This document shows, piece by piece, positions 35,901 through 45,700 of a stretch of DNA of 64,000 bases; positions within the stretch are counted from its first letter, which is position 1, and each line of letters starts with the position of its first letter. The notes under the pieces are model-generated. The model was not told where the DNA came from and did no database searches. It saw only the letters and a program-made list of their open reading frames with translations. Source of the DNA: Oegoconia quadripuncta (taxonomy: Eukaryota > Arthropoda > Insecta > Lepidoptera > Autostichidae); contig OX438750.1 of the NCBI GenBank assembly GCA_949316235.1, forward strand, positions 14,448,865 through 14,512,864, in the 5' to 3' direction. A program made the position numbers and the translations under genes.

Positions 35901-37490
35901 TATAAATTTGGCTAAATCCAGTGGTATCCACATTATTATTTATTACCTTAGTGAAAAAGGAACGAATGCTGGCCAGCAAAGCGGAGGAAAATGGATTTCT
36001 TGTAACACCTGCGAGTAATATTTCCAGATTTATACTTTCAAACACTCTGCGAATGGTTTGGTGTATTGTGTACACTAAATATAAAGACAGTTCTGCAGAC
36101 CCAATTGTGTTAAACTTGTAAATTATTTTCCACAGAAGCGGCTGCGGTGCGCTATGAACCCGATGAAGCGGTTAAGGCGAAGAAACAGGAGGAATTCTCC
36201 AAGAACGTGTACCCTACCTTGCTCGCTAAGCTGAACGAAGTCATCACCAACAATGACGGCCACCTTGCTCTTGGAAAGGTTGGTTTTAAATTATTCCTTA
36301 TTCTGTTATCTTGATGGATATAAAAAGGGGTAGTTTTATCATCAGTGTCCACTACTGGACACAGGCCTTTTCTAAGGCGCGCCATAGAGCGTGATCTTCG
36401 GATTTACGCATCCAGTCGTCTGGCGAAGATGGTCGCTCTGTGATGCATCTAGTAGGGAGTTGGGGAGCGTACTACGTTTGTGGTCTTTACTCCAGAACCA
36501 CTGTATTTATCGGTTCTGTGACAGCCATAACCTGCACTCATTACGTCCCAGATCCTTTCTCCGAGTAACTCCATACTTACACTTTTCATAGCACGCTGAG
36601 CATGACCTTTCATTCCGAGATCGAACATCCTTCAGTCTAGCATTAAACTCTCCAGCTTTTCTTCCAGATCCTGTAGCGATTACACCATGATGGCTCATAT
36701 CATCGTCAAAGATTAGATTTACTCACCCTTACTTTTCAAACTTTTGATGCCGGAGCATCAAAGCGCTTTGAATGCAGCCATTGTTTATCTATTGTGTCTG
36801 CTTAATGTTATAAATGACGAGTATCTATGCCCGCCCCTTGCAATCTTGTGTTTTCACGACATATTTCAAGGCATTTGTTCGGAACAGATCACAAACTTGG
36901 TATTTATAACTGAAAAAATATCAAAACTTTCATACAAGTTCAACCAAATGATCTCTATTTTCTATCTCTCTCTATCTCTCATTATCTCAGTATCTTTAGT
37001 ATCTTTATTATGTCACGACCCGAATTGTAAATTGCGCTAGTCTTGACATCACTTAGATAAGATGGTGGTAGCAAGCCACCAACGAAACCGAGTACTAAAC
37101 ACGTTCTAGCAAAGTGTGTTTCCATGCTTCGGACGGCCTGTTAAATAGTCAGTCCCGGTTGCTGCAATTGATGGCAGTTGTTAAGCCAAGTCAGTGGGTC
37201 ACTAATCTGGCACAACTCCGCTCTGGGGTGGGGTGGATTATAGCCCATACACTCTCCCAGTGAGATGAGGCTGTGCCCCAAGAGTAAGGCTGTTGATTAT
37301 TACTCTGATTTATTTTCAGCTCACTTGGGCCGACTTCGTATTCGCCGGCATGTACGACTACCTTAGAGGCATGTTGGACATTCCAGACCTCGATGAGAAG
37401 TATCCAATCTTCCAAAAACTACGCGACACCGTCTATGCCCTGCCAAAAGTGAAGGCTTTCGCAGATTCCGCCCCCAAAACTGAATATTAA
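23984..37490 (+). CDS. GSTS: sigma-class glutathione S-transferase, copy 2 (4 exons)
   Basis: Exons 23984-24116, 34409-34576, 36136-36278 and 37320-37490; all GT-AG with the same phases as copy 1; 615 nt, 204 aa plus TAA. Cytosolic glutathione transferase of the sigma class. Tyr8 (FSYFN), Trp39, Lys43, Gln50-Met51 (PFGQMP) and Gln63-Ser64 (YAQS) are all present, so the glutathione site looks complete. It is closer to the usual family pattern (YFNVKALGE) than copy 1. One extra residue lies at the start of exon 3. The start codon follows directly after an acceptor, so an upstream untranslated exon is likely. Intron 1 is about 10.3 kb and full of SINEs and LINE tails. Tandem arrangement with copy 1 implies local duplication. 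Confidence 0.93.
24117..25570. other. GST copy 2 intron 1, first part: no element recognised
   Basis: Only a short hairpin at 24918-24966 (CCAATACACGTACAGTCA against TGACTGTATGTGTATTGG) stands out. Confidence 0.4.
25575..26535 (+). mobile_element. decayed LINE 3' region (jockey/CR1-like)
   Basis: Translates in pieces as [15 protein letters not shown], the reverse-transcriptase block after the catalytic motif, then [19 protein letters not shown], then an AATAAAG end with GATAAGGCCGCCAAATTGTA in the 3' part. Several frame changes and stops make it a relic. Confidence 0.7.
26937..27330 (+). mobile_element. Helitron-like copy split by a SINE
   Basis: The start (TTTGGATGTTTG...GCTCAATCACGGCGAAA) is separated from its continuation (ATGGATGAACAGATTTGGAT) by a family A SINE at 26990-27247 in minus orientation. 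The SINE is therefore younger. Confidence 0.6.
26990..27247 (-). mobile_element. tRNA-derived SINE, family A
   Basis: Minus-strand copy: CACACAGCGCCATCTTG end, GGGAATCGAACCCGCGACG box B (inverted), CTACACCAAACCGGTCGTC head. Confidence 0.8.
27331..27570 (+). mobile_element. Helitron-like element
   Basis: AATGCGAAAGTTTGGATG start and CCACGCAGGCGAAGCCACGG hairpin end; the CTAG terminus has decayed to AAGTAAG. Confidence 0.5.
27681..27770. repeat. 20-bp minisatellite, 4.5 copies
   Basis: Units GGGTAAATGTTCTTGTAACG start at 27681, 27701, 27721, 27741 and 27761 (partial), with one or two substitutions each. The repeat is head-to-tail without spacers. Confidence 0.9.
27898..28177 (-). mobile_element. 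tRNA-derived SINE, family A
   Basis: Minus-strand full copy with GCGGGATTCGAACCCGCAAC (inverted box B) and CACCAAACAGGTCGTC head. Confidence 0.85.
28470..28810 (-). mobile_element. 5S rRNA-derived SINE, family B
   Basis: On the minus strand GAAGTTAAGGCAATGTCTGG and CAGTCCTTGGATGGGTAA mirror the 5S rRNA 3' half; the other end is CGTCCCCACTGTTGGGGCAC. Close relative of 59140-59490. Confidence 0.75.
28841..29115 (+). mobile_element. tRNA-derived SINE, family A
   Basis: Head GACGACCTGTTTGGTGTAGT, box B GGGTTCAAATCCCG, end GATGGCGCTGTGTGTAT. A 19-base segment CCTAGATGCTTACTGTGGA is duplicated in tandem at about 29031-29069. Confidence 0.85.
29570..29750 (+). pseudogene. retroelement C-terminal zinc-finger-like fragment
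   Basis: Reads [20 protein letters not shown] and then a stop at 29752. The IGxxSHLRxH pattern is the usual end of one lepidopteran non-LTR polyprotein. The upstream Cys pair is in another frame, so it is a relic. Confidence 0.5.
30341..30812 (+). mobile_element. 5'-truncated LINE, family L3
   Basis: Opens with [20 protein letters not shown] and continues as in 18938-19345, except for a CACACACACACA tract replacing several codons. Ends CTCTCATATAAAAAAAAA. Confidence 0.8.
31287..31500 (+). mobile_element. tRNA-derived SINE, family A' (different head)
   Basis: Head GACGATCGATTGGTGTAGTG, box B GGTTCGAATCC, body GTGTGATGAATACGAACATT, end CTTTGCTTAGTTTGGGACTG. Same subfamily at 48826-49047 (minus) and 5437-5620. 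Confidence 0.8.
31507..31566. repeat. AT-only low-complexity run (TATTA/TATAT)
   Basis: Sixty bases of TATTATTATATATTA type sequence directly after the SINE, plausibly its expanded tail. Confidence 0.8.
31570..33480. other. GST copy 2 intron 1, quiet stretch
   Basis: No gene or known element. A GGCGGGCGCCATCTTGGATT phrase at about 31958 recurs in part at 54187, so a small dispersed repeat may be present. Confidence 0.4.
33488..33805 (+). mobile_element. tRNA-derived SINE, family C
   Basis: The head GCGTCGGTGGCTCAGCGGTT is a good box A region and GGGTTCGATTCCCAGGC a box B. The body has CGTGAGGAAACCTGCATGCC and GGGAAGGCCTATATCCCTGC, with a GATGATGAT end. Other copies: 47045-47218 (plus, 3' part) and 47728-47998 (minus). 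Confidence 0.8.
34685..35000 (-). mobile_element. tRNA-derived SINE, family D
   Basis: Minus-strand copy: CCTCGGTGG-type head near 34990, GGGGATTGAACCCGCGACCT (inverted box B), body CTGACAACCGGAACACAACA, and TGATGTTAAGTGAAGATGAG near the 3' end. It begins about 110 bases after exon 2 of GST copy 2. Confidence 0.8.
35100..35475 (+). mobile_element. inverted-repeat MITE, family M2
   Basis: GGGCATATTAGGTCAGTGAT on the left and TTCACTTACCTAATATTCCC on the right. In GST copy 2 intron 2. Confidence 0.75.
35597..35880 (+). mobile_element. tRNA-derived SINE, family D
   Basis: Box B GGGTTCGATCCCCAGCG, body TTGGTTGGTGGTAGG and CATTGTTGTGTTCCAG, and AACCCGTTGTGCA end. With the copy at 34685-35000 it forms an inverted pair within the same intron. 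Confidence 0.75.
37110..37305 (+). mobile_element. 3' part of a 5S-derived SINE (family B)
   Basis: GTGCTTCGGA-type start (CATGCTTCGGACGGCCTGTT) through GGATTATAGCCCATACACTC to a TGATGAG-like end, as in 43220-43445. It ends just before the last exon of GST copy 2. Confidence 0.55.
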
Positions 37491-37890
37491 GTATAAATAG
37501 GAGAAAACGAGGCTTGATGTTGAAAATTAGTGCCATAGACCATAGTGTCAATAATCATCTCTTGATATAAAAAAAAAATCATATTTCTTCGAAGGCAAAG
37601 GGAGTTTCAGGGTATTCAGCTCCTGTGTTGATTCTATTAATTTATTGTCGTTCGAATATTTGCCATTGTGCCCATTTGTCTTCTAATGGTGGATTTACAA
37701 TGGTGTTATAATAATTTGGCGTAAACCTGATGGCCTTGTTTTCTCATTATTTCTGTTATCAAGGGTCAGAGTGGGCCTAGCACAAATTTTGTCTAGCATG
37801 TTGGTTGAGATTTTCGACCTTTTCTTTTTCCTTTCATTATCACCTAATTTTTAAACGTATTGCGACGTTATAAAGCTGTCTATTGATTGC

Positions 37891-37896
37891 AATAAA
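37891..37896 (+). promoter_or_regulatory. polyadenylation signal of GST copy 2
   Basis: AATAAA about 400 bases after the stop codon; the 3' UTR is longer than in copy 1. Confidence 0.5.
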
Positions 37897-37899
37897 TTC

Positions 37900-38810
37900 G
37901 ACGCTAGGTCTGCGCTGCTCCGTAAGTATATGCTTCGTAATGTAAGGTCTAATATGTTATTAGTTTTAAGAGATATTCTAGTATTTTTGTAATAGCTTTG
38001 TACTATGAATATATTCTATGGTGCATTCATTGAGATATACACGAGTAATAGAATCGCCATTTTTCCACGGTTTGTTTCGATGTGCCGAAACCGATTTTGT
38101 ATTCAAAGCCTTGTAAAGTCGAACTACTCGTATAATAGAATGATAAAATTTAGTTCCATGCAAAATCCGAGTTAAATGTTTTACGAAAAATGCAAAAATA
38201 GTTTTTGTTATACCTTGTGTCATGATTTCTTTGCAATTTTATGGTGATTTTTATTGTATTCAATATAAAACATCGTTTCATTGTAGTTCGTAATATGTGG
38301 TTTTGTCGGATGACTTCGGATGCGTCAATGAGTGCATTGGGTGGTGCGATGAGTTGATATTTAAAGAATCTAAAGAAAGTTACATACATTACTGTTGTGG
38401 TTAGTATTGTTGTACGAAAATTTTTATTATTGCAGGAGAGATTTTCTTTGTTTGTCCAAAACATCACTGTTAGCGTGTCGTTCGGTAGCTCGTGTAACGT
38501 AAGATAATTATTTTTGCACATTGCAAATAAATATATCTATATGATTTTATTGAGATTGTTTCATTTAGATTTGAGAAAACCTACTAGGTTTTGTTTACCG
38601 GTTTATTTTTAATCTTGAATCAGCGTCAAGTACAAAGGATTGTTTTATTTAGGTTTGGTTTAAAAAAAAAAAACGGTTTTCTTAAGGAGCAAAACCAAAT
38701 GGGTTTTAAATCAATTAAGCGGTTTTTATCCAATCCGAAAATGCAATATAAACTTTTATCGTTATTTTCGAAACCGGTTATAAGCCGTACTCCATACCGT
38801 GGTGCTCTTA
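37900..38810. other. intergenic between GST copy 2 and the transporter gene
   Basis: No recognised gene. The long open frame on the minus strand at 38150-38521 has no motif, and its composition is that of AT-rich non-coding DNA. Confidence 0.4.
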
Positions 38811-38952
38811 GGCCCGTATTTCAGAATGTTACTCGAGCAGAGATCGCCGCTTGAGGACAGTTAAAAAGGGACAGCTTTATGTAACTTAATAGCGCACCTC
38901 TTTCTAACTATGCTCAAGCGCAGATCTACACTTGAGCAACATTCTGAAATAC
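38811..38952. mobile_element. palindromic MITE, family M3 (uninterrupted)
   Basis: GGCCCGTATTTCAGAATGTT on the left is mirrored by AACATTCTGAAATAC on the right; about 140 bp. It serves as the reference for the split copies at 15319-15697 and 40962-41371. Confidence 0.75.
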
Positions 38953-39458
38953 TTGGAATCAACTCTCTTCCCATGGGTGTCGTAAAGGACGGTTAATAGA
39001 TCGTGATCATCACAGCATGACCAGTGATGGGCAGCAGTGTCATTGGTACGGAGCTCGCAGATATAATCTACGATCGGCAACCCGCCTGCCCAGCGAGGCG
39101 ATTAGGGCAAACCCTCCCATGGAAAACGATGCATATCGCTCCATGGGAGAGGATTATCTGCAGTAGTGGATTTATCACAGGCTCTTGATGTAACGTGTGA
39201 TCCTATTTCATGACAGACATAAATACATCTAGAGAAACAATACTTTGCGGTTTTTCCCGTTGGTCAGATCGATGGTTAGATTAGTCTGTCCAGTGGGAAA
39301 TTTTTTTCGATGGGAATGTGTTTTTCGTGTAATTGCTGGTGTCGCAAAGTGGAGCTAAAAGGATCTCCAACTCCACAAACAATGCCTAGAATATAAAGCC
39401 TGTAGAAGTATGTGGGGTAGACAAAGGTGATATTATATAAGTACTTAGAATATCCCAA

Positions 39459-39481
39459 CTAATGTTATAAATGCGAAAGTT

Positions 39482-39520
<39 letters not shown>

Positions 39521-39679
39521 ATGTATGTATGTGTGTATTTGTTACCTGTTCACGACTAAACGGCTGCACGGAGGTTTGTAGACAATTGTTAGGACCTGGG
39601 CTAACATATAGGCAAATGTTTTTGCTGATTCGCTTTTGACGAAATATTCCACGCGAACGAAGTCTCGGGCAACAGCTAG
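39459..39679 (+). mobile_element. Helitron-like element with a GT/GTAT microsatellite
   Basis: CTAATGTTATAAATGCGAAA start and CTAG end at 39676-39679. A (GT)n(GTAT)n tract at 39482-39534 has expanded inside it. Confidence 0.55.
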
Positions 39680-39766
39680 TATTTACATATAATAAAGAAT
39701 TTACGTAAACTCATACACACCATAATATTCCAACCAATCAAACTCTTTTGGGTACAAAAATTCTAT

Positions 39767-42700
39767 TCACATTTTCGTTATAACAGTATCACAGTTTTTA
39801 CTTATTCTCTGTTCTCTGGCGGTGTTGTTCACTTGCGCGATGGTGTCCATTAGTGGCAGGTCTCTGGTCTCTGGGGTGAGGGTTAGGAGTATCCCGGAGA
39901 CGAGGGCTGAACCGCCGAAGAAAACAGACGGTAGAGCCGGCGATACCGGTGTCTGGAAAAAGTAAAGTTCTTATTTCAAAAAAGGAAAGAAGTTTGCTCA
40001 TATGTACGTAATACAATTTTCAACTGCTTTTTTTTATATGAGAGGGCGGCAAACGAGCATGCGGGTCACCTGATGGAAAGCAATCACCGCCGCCCATGGA
40101 CTTAACTCCCTAATTACACTATTCCTGATTCTATCTTTCAAAGTCACCCCACTCATACTTCTCGATGATCTTATTTCAACAGCCAGATGAGCTTTTTTGG
40201 ACACATTCTGGTTCCTCTTATAGGATGCAGTGCTCCATTCACCTTATTTCCGGCATTCACTCTTCTTTCGATTGTCTTCTCACACACTTTTCATCCCTTG
40301 TAAACAGTGAATCCAAATACACAAACTCACTCTCATTAAAAGGTAAAATTGGTCGATAGTTGTTCCTTTGAGCGGAGGTCCTATCGATAGGGGATGAGTA
40401 GACTTTCAAGTCTTAGATTTAGTTACCAGCATTGGCGTCAGCGGAGCCAGCATTGCTCCAATTCTGGACATGAACGCGCCCATCCCCAGAAGTGAGCCCC
40501 TCGTGCTGGTGGGGAACAGCTCCATGGTGTACGTGATTATGCTTGTGTAGCAGGCCGCGATGATCATCTTGCCGAGCAGGAAACAAGTGATCTTCCCCCA
40601 AATTGTGGCTGTCGACAGGAATATGATTCGTGAATTTCTAAGTCTGGTTAGTTTGTAAACGCTTTGTTATACAAAAATAAACAAAAGCTAAGAAATCATA
40701 AGCTTAATTTTGAAAATGGATTGGCGCGGGTCACCCCTTGAACTCGAGTCACATATGAGTCATGGAGGTAGGAAATGACAATCAAGTACACAGTTCTACC
40801 ATACATGTAGATATACAATGGGTCTTGCTACGCCAATAAAATGAAGGAAACGCTAAGAGATTTTTATACCTATACTTACTTTAGTAACTTATTAGTAATC
40901 TGTGCCTATACATAGTTTTGTCAAGAAATGAAGAATAGAACTGAAGCATACATTGGGACAAAGGCCCGTATTACAGAATGTTACTCAAGCAGAGATTTTT
41001 TTTTTTATGCACAACGGGTTGGTACTTGACCTCAATCACACCTGATGTTAAGTGAAGATGAGGTCGAAGGTGGAAGCGTACTGACCCGGAAACCCCAACA
41101 CATTTAGGGGACTGGCTATCTTATCTCTGACAACCGGAACACAACAATGCTATTAACATTGCTGTTTGGCGGCAGATTTAGATAAGATGGTGGTAGCTAG
41201 CCAGGCGGACATTTAAAATGCCCTACCACCAACCAAATCCGAACCAAACGATCTCCGCTTGAGGACAATTAGAAAGGGACAGCTTTATGTAACTTGTATA
41301 GCGACATCTCTTTCTAACAATGCCCAAGCGGAGATCTACACTTGAGCAACATCCTGAAATATACGGGCCTTAGTAACTGAAGACCTTTCCCGCCTCGGTG
41401 GCTCAATGTAAACAACATTGGGTTTGCGATTGGGAGATCGTGGGTTCGATCCATGTTTAAGAACTCGGTTTGGTTGGTGGTGGTGCATTTTAAATGTCCG
41501 CCTGGCTAGCTACCCCCATCTTAACTAAATCTGCCGCCAAGCAGCAATGTTAATAGCATTGTTGTGTTCCGGTTGTCAGAGATAAGATAGCCAGTTCCCC
41601 AAATGTGTTGGGGTTTCCGGTCAGTACGCTTCCACTTTCGACTTCATCTTCACTTAACATCAGGTGTGATTAAGGTCAAGTATCAACCCGTTGTGCATAA
41701 AAAAAAAGAGACCCGAAAAGTAGCGAAACAACCGACTTCTGCGTTGTTCCGTTCTCTACACTCCGGCACAGATTAACTAATTGTTCTCCCCAGGTGTATC
41801 TTCAAATAATCCTTAATTTCATTATCAGCTCTGTCATCAAAGTCGCCTGATATGCAGACTGTTTTCATCCACTTCTATTTCCTTTCAAGATATACCTAGT
41901 AAATTTGATAATTCGCTATACTTACGTACATAGCCAGATGCTACACACATCACTCCACATAACAGATAACCGTAGATCAGCGGCAGCTTCCTTCCAACTT
42001 TATTCATCAGGTACAAAGCTATCAGTTCCCCTGGAAACGACATTACAGTCGACAGCAGGAAATTTGTGTATCTGTCTCCTGGCAACCAGACAGAATTTAT
42101 CATTAACCCGTAGTACACAAATCCAACTGTAAACCTGCATACTGATGCCACTAAAAGTCGCTTCAAGACCTCCTTTGATTTAAAAATGTCTGAAAAACTC
42201 TCTTTTACTTCATAGCTCCCTATATTAAACTTGTGTTTAAGTTTGGCGTCGTCTAGGTCTCTTAAATCTTCTTTATTTAAATTGATTCTGTTCAGATCAG
42301 CTGCAATTTCGAGGGTTTTCTTTGCTTCGTCGGTTTTTCCGTTCAATATCTGCCAACGAGGACTTTCTCTGACTATGAATATGTAGGAAATGAACAATAT
42401 TGTTGGAGTGTAGATTATTCGAATAAGGCTCTTCCAATATGGTACTAGCATAGCTACGCAGGCGAAGATCGTTTCGCCCAAATACACGACGTACGAGAAT
42501 ATGATTCCGGCAAGAAGTCTGTTTTTCTTTCCGCTGATTTCTATCACTGAAATGGAAGTTATTTGAGATGATTAAAAATTCTGTAAAGTATGCTTCAAAG
42601 AATATAGCGAGTGTTTGTTCTTGTTGTAACTGTATACCTAACTGTTTTCGAAGTGTCAACTAGTGTGCCTTTTTGAAGTTGAAGTGTAATAACGTAGGTA

Positions 42701-45700
42701 CCTACTACTACAATTTCATTGTAACAATAAAGCGTATAGTTATGATTGGATTGATTGATTGATTGATGTTGACATATCACTAACGTCTATTAGGTATAGT
42801 CTACATGGTGTCCCATACTCAGTTCTCCACTTTATCCATCAGGATTTATCACATTGCCGGACCACTGCGGGAAGGAGTTTTATTGTAGTACTCGGTCTCC
42901 ACATTAGAACACGCCAATGGCCTCTGCGACAAATCTCACCTGCCCACTGCACTACAACTGCAGCACAAAATGCCTTTAAAACTTACTCATAACTGTAGCA
43001 GCTGGGTATATTCCACCAGACACCGCCGACTCCACGAACTCGACTGCAGTGTACATGTAGTAGGACGTCGAGAAAGTCTTCAGTTGCCCGATGAAGCTGG
43101 CGACACCGCAGAATATCACTGTTGGCTTCCGACCAAATCTGGAATGACGAGGAGTTTTTGCAGAGCGAGTGAGTGGAAGCACTGATTAGCGCGGTTCTTG
43201 AATGGGTGGTTCTAGTGGAAATTTTAATAAGAGTATTTCCGTGCTTCGGACGGCACATTAAATAGCCCGGGTAGTTTTCAACAATCGTCCACTAGCTGCT
43301 TAAAAACACCACTGTCAAGTGGCCACAAGCCTGATACAAATCCACGAATCCGCAATGGTCCCGCATAGTGGAATATGGCCCATATACCTCTCCCAGTGAG
43401 ATGAGGTTGTCCTAACAGTGGGGAAGTGTAAGGCTGATGATAGTAGGTACTCACGATTAGCAAGGTTAAGCAACTAGTTAGTAATTGGTCGCCCCATTAG
43501 TGACATTTTCTTGGCGGCAGAAATAATAATAAATGCCTTTGCACAAACACACAGCGCCATCTAGGTCCACAGTAAACATCTAAGCTTGTGTTATGGATAC
43601 CAGATGGTTGATAAACTACACAAATACATTTTTTTTTGTAAATAAATACATATATAAATGAAAAACATCCATAACTCGGCAACACATGTCTGTATTGATC
43701 ATACAAAATATGCCCCTAGCGGGATTCGAACCCGCGACTATTTGGTATAGTAGCAGAGTTTCTGACCACTACACCAAACAGGTCGTCGAAATAGGTAAGA
43801 AGATGGAGGAGGAGGACCAAAGGTCTCCAACAAAGTGAAGGAGGCATACTAGCTGGTAAAACATAAAAATAGTATCATGGCCGTGTGCAGAATGCATACC
43901 TGTCGGACATCCATCCAGCAATGATCATGGAGAACAGCATACCCACGTTGTGTATCGTTCCTATCAGGTTTGACTTCCACGGCTGACATGCCAGGTCTAG
44001 CTGGAAACATACGACGTTCATTAGAATAATTAGGTGTGATTCTAGAAACAACTAATCGCGTGCAGCAGCTCAGATCCAAAAAAAAATGTGCGCGCAAACT
44101 TACTTTGCACCTAAATGAAAAGAAAATAAGACCCTAGAACCGCCACTGTCTTAAGGGCCGATCCAGTTTTCAAGATACAAACAAAAACAATATTGTTTTA
44201 CCACAAATTTTTTAAACAAGTATTAAGGGCATTATGTATTGAATTTGAGACTGTTTCAATTAGATATATTCATCCTATACTGGCTACCTCTAATGATTGA
44301 TTGAAGTTGAATTGAACGAGACTTTGGGAATGTTATAATTAGTGACAAAAGCAACTATAAATTAAAAAAGAAAGACCCGAGAAAATAAGTTATCATCTAG
44401 ATCATAGTGGGTAAACTTTCTTCATAAGTGCCAAAAAGGGCCAGAATGTTTAAGAAATTTCAATGGAGGGCCAGAATTATAGTAAAAATTAATGTTGTTT
44501 TAAACTCTTTTAATCTTCTAACTAATATTATAAATGTCAAAGTTTGAATGTTTGTTTATTTGTTTGTTGCTCAATCACGGCGATATGAACTACACTGCTA
44601 GTCTAGTTGGTTCCTGATTATTCTACTTTATTCTGTTGGACCATGAAAATAGAATTATCGCGGGTCATATACTATGTATTTCGAAGGACCGTATGCGGGC
44701 CAGATTAATGTTAAAAACTAAATATCATCTATAAGGATTAAACGATTTTTATCAAATACGACTAAGAACCTGTCCTCTCTTTTAATATAAAAAAATCGCG
44801 CTCAAATCGGCCCACGCATTATTGAGAAATCAGTAATCATTTATTGCATGAACTACAGGTATTTTACATTCCGGACAAAGATTGGATTGGACACACACAC
44901 AATACCGTCAAACACATAATAGTGTCGATTCGGTTGCACACGAACTAAACTAAAACCAGATTTAGACTGGTGCTGTCACATTATATTGTTCCAGAGGGAA
45001 AAAGATAGACCTACTTTAAAATTGATTTTAGTTTAGTTTGCGTACAACCGAATCGACACCAATGTTGGACATTTAGCAATTAAAGATATTTCGGTTATAA
45101 TAAGTTTTGTCTATAACGCCTGACATTTTATGTTTAGCAAAAGCACCCTGCTGTGTAATTTCTTTCCGGCTACTGTTGGGACATAATAAGTCATATTATT
45201 ATGTTCCAACTAGTTGGGAATAATTTCCCTTCTCATCATAATCAGCCACTGGAGGTCCACTGCTGAACATAGGCCTTCCCCATAGACTCTCTGGAAGTTG
45301 GACCGATTGGAAGCGGCCTGTATCCAGCGACTTTCCGCGACTTATATTCGTTCGTCTGTCCACTTGTATTGTGAATGGCCGTCCTACGCTGCACCTGTCG
45401 ATGCTGCCCCACTACCCTGCCCAATTTTAATTCTACAAAATTCTTAATTTTTCTCGGAAAATCTTTCCGATATTTTCCCAATAGAAATAAATTCAGTTAG
45501 GTACGTAGGGAAATTTTCTAGTTAACTAGATCGTGTTTTGTAATTTACATACTTAAACATAGTCCTTGTTCTTTAATAGTATAATAAATAGACAATAATT
45601 TTATATAAACAGTAGTTATCTCAAATTGTTTAGTGTTGATTTAAAGAGGGATTTATTAGAAATTTATATGACGCCAGTTGTTATCAAAGTTAAATAGACA

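Noticed and set aside
38150..38521. 123-codon minus-strand open frame after GST copy 2.
   Set aside because: No motif, composition of AT-rich non-coding DNA, and no splice context.
41885..42547. A 220-codon open frame starting at GTG that could be taken as a stand-alone membrane protein.
   Set aside because: It is exon 5 of the SLC22 gene: a proper acceptor precedes it, a GTAAGT donor lies inside it, and phases match the neighbouring exons.
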